64,000 bases of DNA, taken from positions 5,265,501 through 5,329,500 of the forward strand of contig OX637398.1 of the NCBI GenBank assembly GCA_951799425.1, read 5' to 3'. Below, piece after piece: positions 59,898 through 64,000 of this stretch. A program made the translations under genes and the position numbers. This DNA is from Ilex aquifolium (lineage: Eukaryota > Streptophyta > Magnoliopsida > Aquifoliales > Aquifoliaceae). The notes under the pieces are model-generated. The model saw only the letters and a list, made by a program, of their open reading frames with translations. It was not told where the DNA came from and did no database searches. Every line of letters begins with the position of its first letter. Position 1 is the first letter of the stretch.

Positions 59898-60471
59898 TGA
59901 TGATGTTTATAGCACAACAGAGCAGAGATAGGGATTTAATGAGAACTGAGTTATTCAGTCTGAGTTCTTAAACTCTTAAGATTTGGGGTTAGCAAATAGG
60001 GGTTTACACGTGAAGAGTTTATAGTGGTTCACCAGTTCGGGAGCTCGATTAATCCACTCTTAAGGGAGTCTCTTGCTCCTGGGACTTATATTAATAAAAA
60101 AAAGTTACAGAATTGTTGTTCAGACTACAATGACTCGTCCCTATTGCTGGGGGAGATGTCATTTATTTATAGTTGATCCTATTGGCGAGATCCGTGCTCT
60201 TCCTTATAACGGTTGCTACTATCCCACAACTGTTACGAAGGGTGTGGGGACAATTACGGTTCCTCTGTCTGAATATGCGACGGTTATTATCTGAGAGGTG
60301 CGTGGGTGGAAGCCAGCTGTTTCTTGCGTTACTCTCCTTGAGACCCAGCTTGTAGGAATGGGGGGTCTGACTTCGAGCTTCATGGGCATCCAAAACTGGT
60401 TGGACTCCCAGTCTAAAAAAATACGACCTGAATTACCGAACTCATCCTTGAACATGTTTAGGGTATCATCA
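59898..60471. mobile_element. Solo LTR (LTR retrotransposon fossil)
   Basis: It begins TGATGATG, ends GGGTATCATCA, and is flanked by the exact 5 bp duplication AAAAG (59893-59897 and 60472-60476). The ends form a perfect 7 bp inverted repeat. It contains AGAGTTTATAGTGGTTC, shared with the solo LTR at 24591, so the two may belong to related families. No internal region is present. Superfamily not resolved. Confidence 0.75.
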
Positions 60472-60979
60472 AAAAGCATTGTCCAGATTGAAACCACACG
60501 AACAGAAAGCTAAGTATCAATCCATAGTATTATTATTGGCAGACTTACTGGTAGTGTGTCAACATCAGCCATGTCCCATGTGAGATGGACTCGGACATGC
60601 CCATACAATGTATTAGCTTTAATGTCAACCATATTCATACAGATGAAGAGTAGTTATCTCATTGATGGTGTTTGGAAAGGAGTTTTCTATTTAACTCCCC
60701 TTATCCGGAATACCAAATATTGATGTTAATTGGTCCACATCTGGTCAAATATAATTCATGTTGTGGGGTTTTTGGATGGAGATCATCGCTTTTGACCACA
60801 AAGTAGGGCAAGAGAAGAAGAAAAAAGTAAGTTCAAGTAGATTTTTTCAAGAAATATGCAGAACTCTATAGCGGACCATCTGTTATCGAGGCAATCAATT
60901 GTGAACAGGTTATATCTAAGAAGTTTTTTACGGGGTGGTGAGGAAAATGGAAGAAGAAAGAACATTTTTTTGTAGCTAA

Positions 60980-61529
60980 TGATGAACTCAGATCCAATTG
61001 GGTCAGACCCAATTAATTAAGGAAGTCTAAATTAGTTACAAAACAGGTCAAGTTCAGCTCATGGTTTCGGTCCAGTCTAAAGTTCAAGGAGTCCAAAAGG
61101 ATTAACGCACGTGAGAAGCAATCATCGAGATAACCACTCTCCTAAATGAAAACTATCTCTAATTGTACATATCCTAGTTATAGTTATCCTCCACGAAAAA
61201 TTAGTAACCTACCCATTATGCTACCCCCTTAACCAAGATTCTGTGTCTATAAATTGTAAGCCCGGACACATCTCTACATCACATACACAACTATCTCTCT
61301 CATAACTACCTCACCACACATAGGCTTACTCGTGCTCTCCCTTCAACTACTTTATCAATAAAGTCCTCCGGCCAACGTTGCCCCCTTCAAAGTGGAGTAG
61401 GCTACTCTGATCGAACCACTCTATATATGTGTTGTCTGTGTTGATCTCACCTTTATATTTACTGTATTTATTACTCATATTAATTACTCGACTGTTGATT
61501 GTACATAAATTAACTTTTGTGCATCATCA
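60980..61529 (+). mobile_element. Probable LTR-like fossil, no target duplication found
   Basis: It starts TGATGAACTC, ends GTGCATCA(TCA), and has promoter-like TCTATAAATTG (about 61246) and AATAAA (about 61351) in the order expected of an LTR. The flanking 5-mers do not match, so ends and identity are tentative. Confidence 0.45.
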
Positions 61530-61559
61530 TTTATAATTGATTGATTTCAAGTTTAAGGT

Positions 61560-63015
61560 GTAACTAACAACAGATGAGTACTATATATACAAAATAAAAG
61601 GCTTGGAGGCAATTAATTCACTTACATCATAGATCATGCCTATGGTAAGCATCTACTTAGCAGTTCAAACACATTAGTATATGGATTCAAATGCATCGAG
61701 TATAAGCAAGTTCTATAGTGATTAGTGAGTTGTTGGACACTTGGACTCTACATAGGATTTTCTCCTGCAATCAATATAACACTTAAAAGTTGATCTCAGG
61801 CAATTGTTGGATGTTGGGTTCAATTGTCTTATTTTAGAACTTTCTTAGATGATAACAATCGACAAATTTAAAGCAAGGAAAATGACAATAAAAATATTAA
61901 CAAAAGGACCGACACTTTTATTAATCTGAAAAGAGTTTTGAATTATAACAAATTGATGAATTAGTCTCGGCACTAATTCTATCTTAAAACCAATCTAAAA
62001 CCACTTCTAAAATGTTCATGGGTCTTTAATGAGTTTGGTTGTGTTTTTTTTCCTGCAATCAATGCCTTTTTTATAGGTATTTTTCCATCGATGGTTACAC
62101 TGGCTTTTTAGGCTATTTTTTTTCTCTTGTTTTAACTATTGTCTTACCGGTATTAGAAACCTAATTAGCTTTAATAATTATCACCTTTTTGAATCCCAAA
62201 GTAATTGTTTTAATCCCTCCAACGCAGGGACTGTAACCATCCCTAAATTTGAAAAGGCACATTGATAGGCTGTCTTTTCTTTTACTAATTAAATGAATAT
62301 TATGTGACGTACCATTTTTGTTGATTTATTTCAATGACATATGTTACTCATTGTTTATTCATCAAAATTATAAAATATGGGCTCGTGTTGAGACCTTAAC
62401 TTCAGCCTCACATAAGTGCAGTAGAGTCTTCTACAGATAGTTTCGTGTGTTGGGGACAATACTTTCTAGGGGATATGTGGAGTAGTTTATTTGTATATTA
62501 ATATTTTGTATAAAAATTATAAAATATGGTCCAAACCTAGCCCTAGACTATGCCCTGTTAACATGTCCTCGACTACAACATAAAGAAAACAAATAGAAAT
62601 AACATAATCCACATACAGAAGTAGGCTCTAAACATTTGTCGTTAATGGGCTGGCCTGGAAAAGCCCCTTTAGAAACCAACGACTCACGGCCTGTTTGTTG
62701 GGCCAATCCTAAATTTCCTTTAAGTCTGTTATCCATTAGACGATCCTAAAAATCCTAATTTTGTTTCCAACGGCCTTTGAACACCATAATCGGATCGGGC
62801 CAGCCCAATTAGTCTTACAGACCGAAAATAACAAGGGTCATTTGGAAGTCGGTACACCAAATTAGACATAATTGTAAAAAAATACACAGAGCAAAATATT
62901 TGGAAAAAAGTACATAGCTGAGATACAAAGACGTAAATGCCCATTTTGTAAAAAAAAATTTCCTAAAAACTGTAATAAGGCATTTATCTTAAACGCTGAA
63001 ATTTAAGATCATTTA
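61560..63015. other. Gene-free spacer
   Basis: No gene, RNA or repeat is recognised. Short open frames near 62548-62944 on the minus strand match no family. Confidence 0.35.
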
Positions 63016-63029
63016 ATTCGAAATCTCTA

Positions 63030-63625
63030 ATGCACCTTAGTTCATGTGTATTTTTTTTTGGAAAGTGATATTATTTTCAAATTATATTTATGCATTAAAT
63101 ATCTCCTAGTTTTATGGGAGAACTTTAATATTCCGTTTATTTTAAGATATATCATTTTATTTGAATTTCAAAATTTGTTAATTATTTTTTTATATAATTA
63201 TTATTTTTATATAATTTGAAATATAAAATTATTTACATTATAACAAAAACGTAACAAATTCATTAAGTAGTAGTGTAACAAAGACAGTGTAACAATACAC
63301 TGTAACAAAAACAGTGTTCAGTGATTTTGTGCATGTGGTAACAAATTCAAAACAGAGATGGACTGTTTTGAATGAAATTATATTAAAATATATATTTGAC
63401 AAAATGTAATAGTACAATATTTTGTATAAATGTCTTGTTACACTGTTATTATTACACTGTTATGGAGTTCAGATATTAATATAATTTGAAAACAAAACCA
63501 CTTTCCAAAAAAAATACGCATGAATCAAGCAAGGACATAAAAATACGGAATATTAAAATTTTTCCATAAAACTAGGAGATGTTTAATGCATCACTTTTCA
63601 AAAAAAATACATAGATCAAAGGAGG
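63030..63625. mobile_element. Nested foldback (MITE-like) element
   Basis: The left arm (GTGTATTTTTTTTTGGAAAG, CATTAAATATCTCCTAGTTT, TAATATTCCG) is mirrored by CGGAATATTAAAA, AAACTAGGAGATGTTTAATG and CTTTTCAAAAAAAATACATAG at 63546-63615. A second mirror lies just inside (AATATAATTTGAAAAC, CCACTTTCCAAAAAAAATAC). The centre holds AGTGTAACAA / TTGTTACACT words in both orientations. Noncoding; family and target duplication undetermined. Confidence 0.6.
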
Positions 63626-63629
63626 ATAT

Positions 63630-64000
63630 AAATGTCAGAAAAAAATATAGAAATTTCAAATAATAACTTGGAAACAAAGGAGTTGGCTTCAATACAGAAA
63701 AGCTGAAAATGGGTAAGATACAAAAAACCTAAAATGATTATAAGGTCGCCACATGTACACTCTCAAACCCACTAAACCCATAACCGGTGAAACCGGTATA
63801 TATTTAAAAAAAAACCGCTATACACTTTAAAAATAAGTGATAATAGAAATTAAAATTAGTTTTAAAAAATGATAATTATTTATCTTATTTAAACCTAAAT
63901 AAAAATATAAGAAAAAATTTACAATATTTGGGGTTATTGAGTGACATTAAATTTACCATTTTAGATTAAGTTAAAAATATTAGGATGTTAGATTAGGTTA
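63630..64000. other. Gene-free AT-rich right edge
   Basis: No feature is recognised. ACCGGTGAAACCGGT near 63784 is a short palindrome. Confidence 0.35.

Noticed and set aside
60540-60660. Exon-like minus-strand stretch (NTLYGHVRVHLTWDMADVD) with a GTAAGT donor, next to the solo LTR.
   Set aside because: No acceptor-flanked partner exon outside the LTR was found and I cannot name a family; too weak to call.

Overview
This window is nuclear DNA of a flowering plant, most likely a eudicot. It is AT-rich, its genes are split by GT..AG introns, it is full of (GA)n/(CT)n microsatellites, and its genes belong to plant families. The species cannot be named from the sequence alone. Exon limits given here were read by eye from splice signals, frame continuity and remembered family sequences.

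Host genes. (1) A plastid-type branched-chain amino acid aminotransferase (BCAT) on the minus strand from 10453 down to the window start; its 3' end is outside. (2) A CROWDED NUCLEI 4-like nuclear lamina coiled-coil protein (CRWN4) on the minus strand, 17495 to 12311, in eight coding exons. (3) An HD-Zip class II transcription factor, HAT22-like, on the plus strand, 28066 to 29380. (4) A very small CLE signalling-peptide gene on the plus strand, 48359 to 48550. (5) A xyloglucan endotransglucosylase/hydrolase (XTH6/7-like) on the minus strand, 55018 to 53770. These genes do unrelated jobs (amino acid metabolism, nuclear architecture, transcription, peptide signalling, wall remodelling) and show no shared operation.

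Mobile DNA. The largest item is a complete 9.4 kb Mutator-like element (37106 to 46480) with terminal inverted repeats and a perfect 9 bp target duplication. It carries two convergent genes, as in maize MuDR: a MURA-type transposase on the right, with one in-frame stop, and on the left an apparently intact 876-residue protein ending in a Ulp1/C48 protease domain. The window also holds a 1.7 kb non-autonomous hAT element with perfect 12 bp ends and an 8 bp duplication, plus a truncated relative 4.4 kb away. There are two tandem Helitron-like elements with a covarying 3' hairpin and three SINE families, several with clear target duplications. Two solo LTRs have 5 bp duplications, one of them splitting an older SINE, and a third stretch is LTR-like. 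Several foldback or MITE-like repeats lie in the BCAT intron and promoter and elsewhere.

Layout. 1-17.5 kb: BCAT and CRWN4. 17.5-28 kb: repeat-rich spacer (MITE-like repeats, SINE, Helitron pair, SINE split by a solo LTR). 28-29.4 kb: HAT22-like gene. 29.4-37 kb: spacer with two SINEs. 37.1-46.5 kb: the Mutator element. 46.5-53 kb: hAT relic, CLE gene, SINE and full hAT. 53.8-55 kb: XTH. 55-64 kb: gene-poor, with SINEs, LTR fossils and a foldback element at the right edge.
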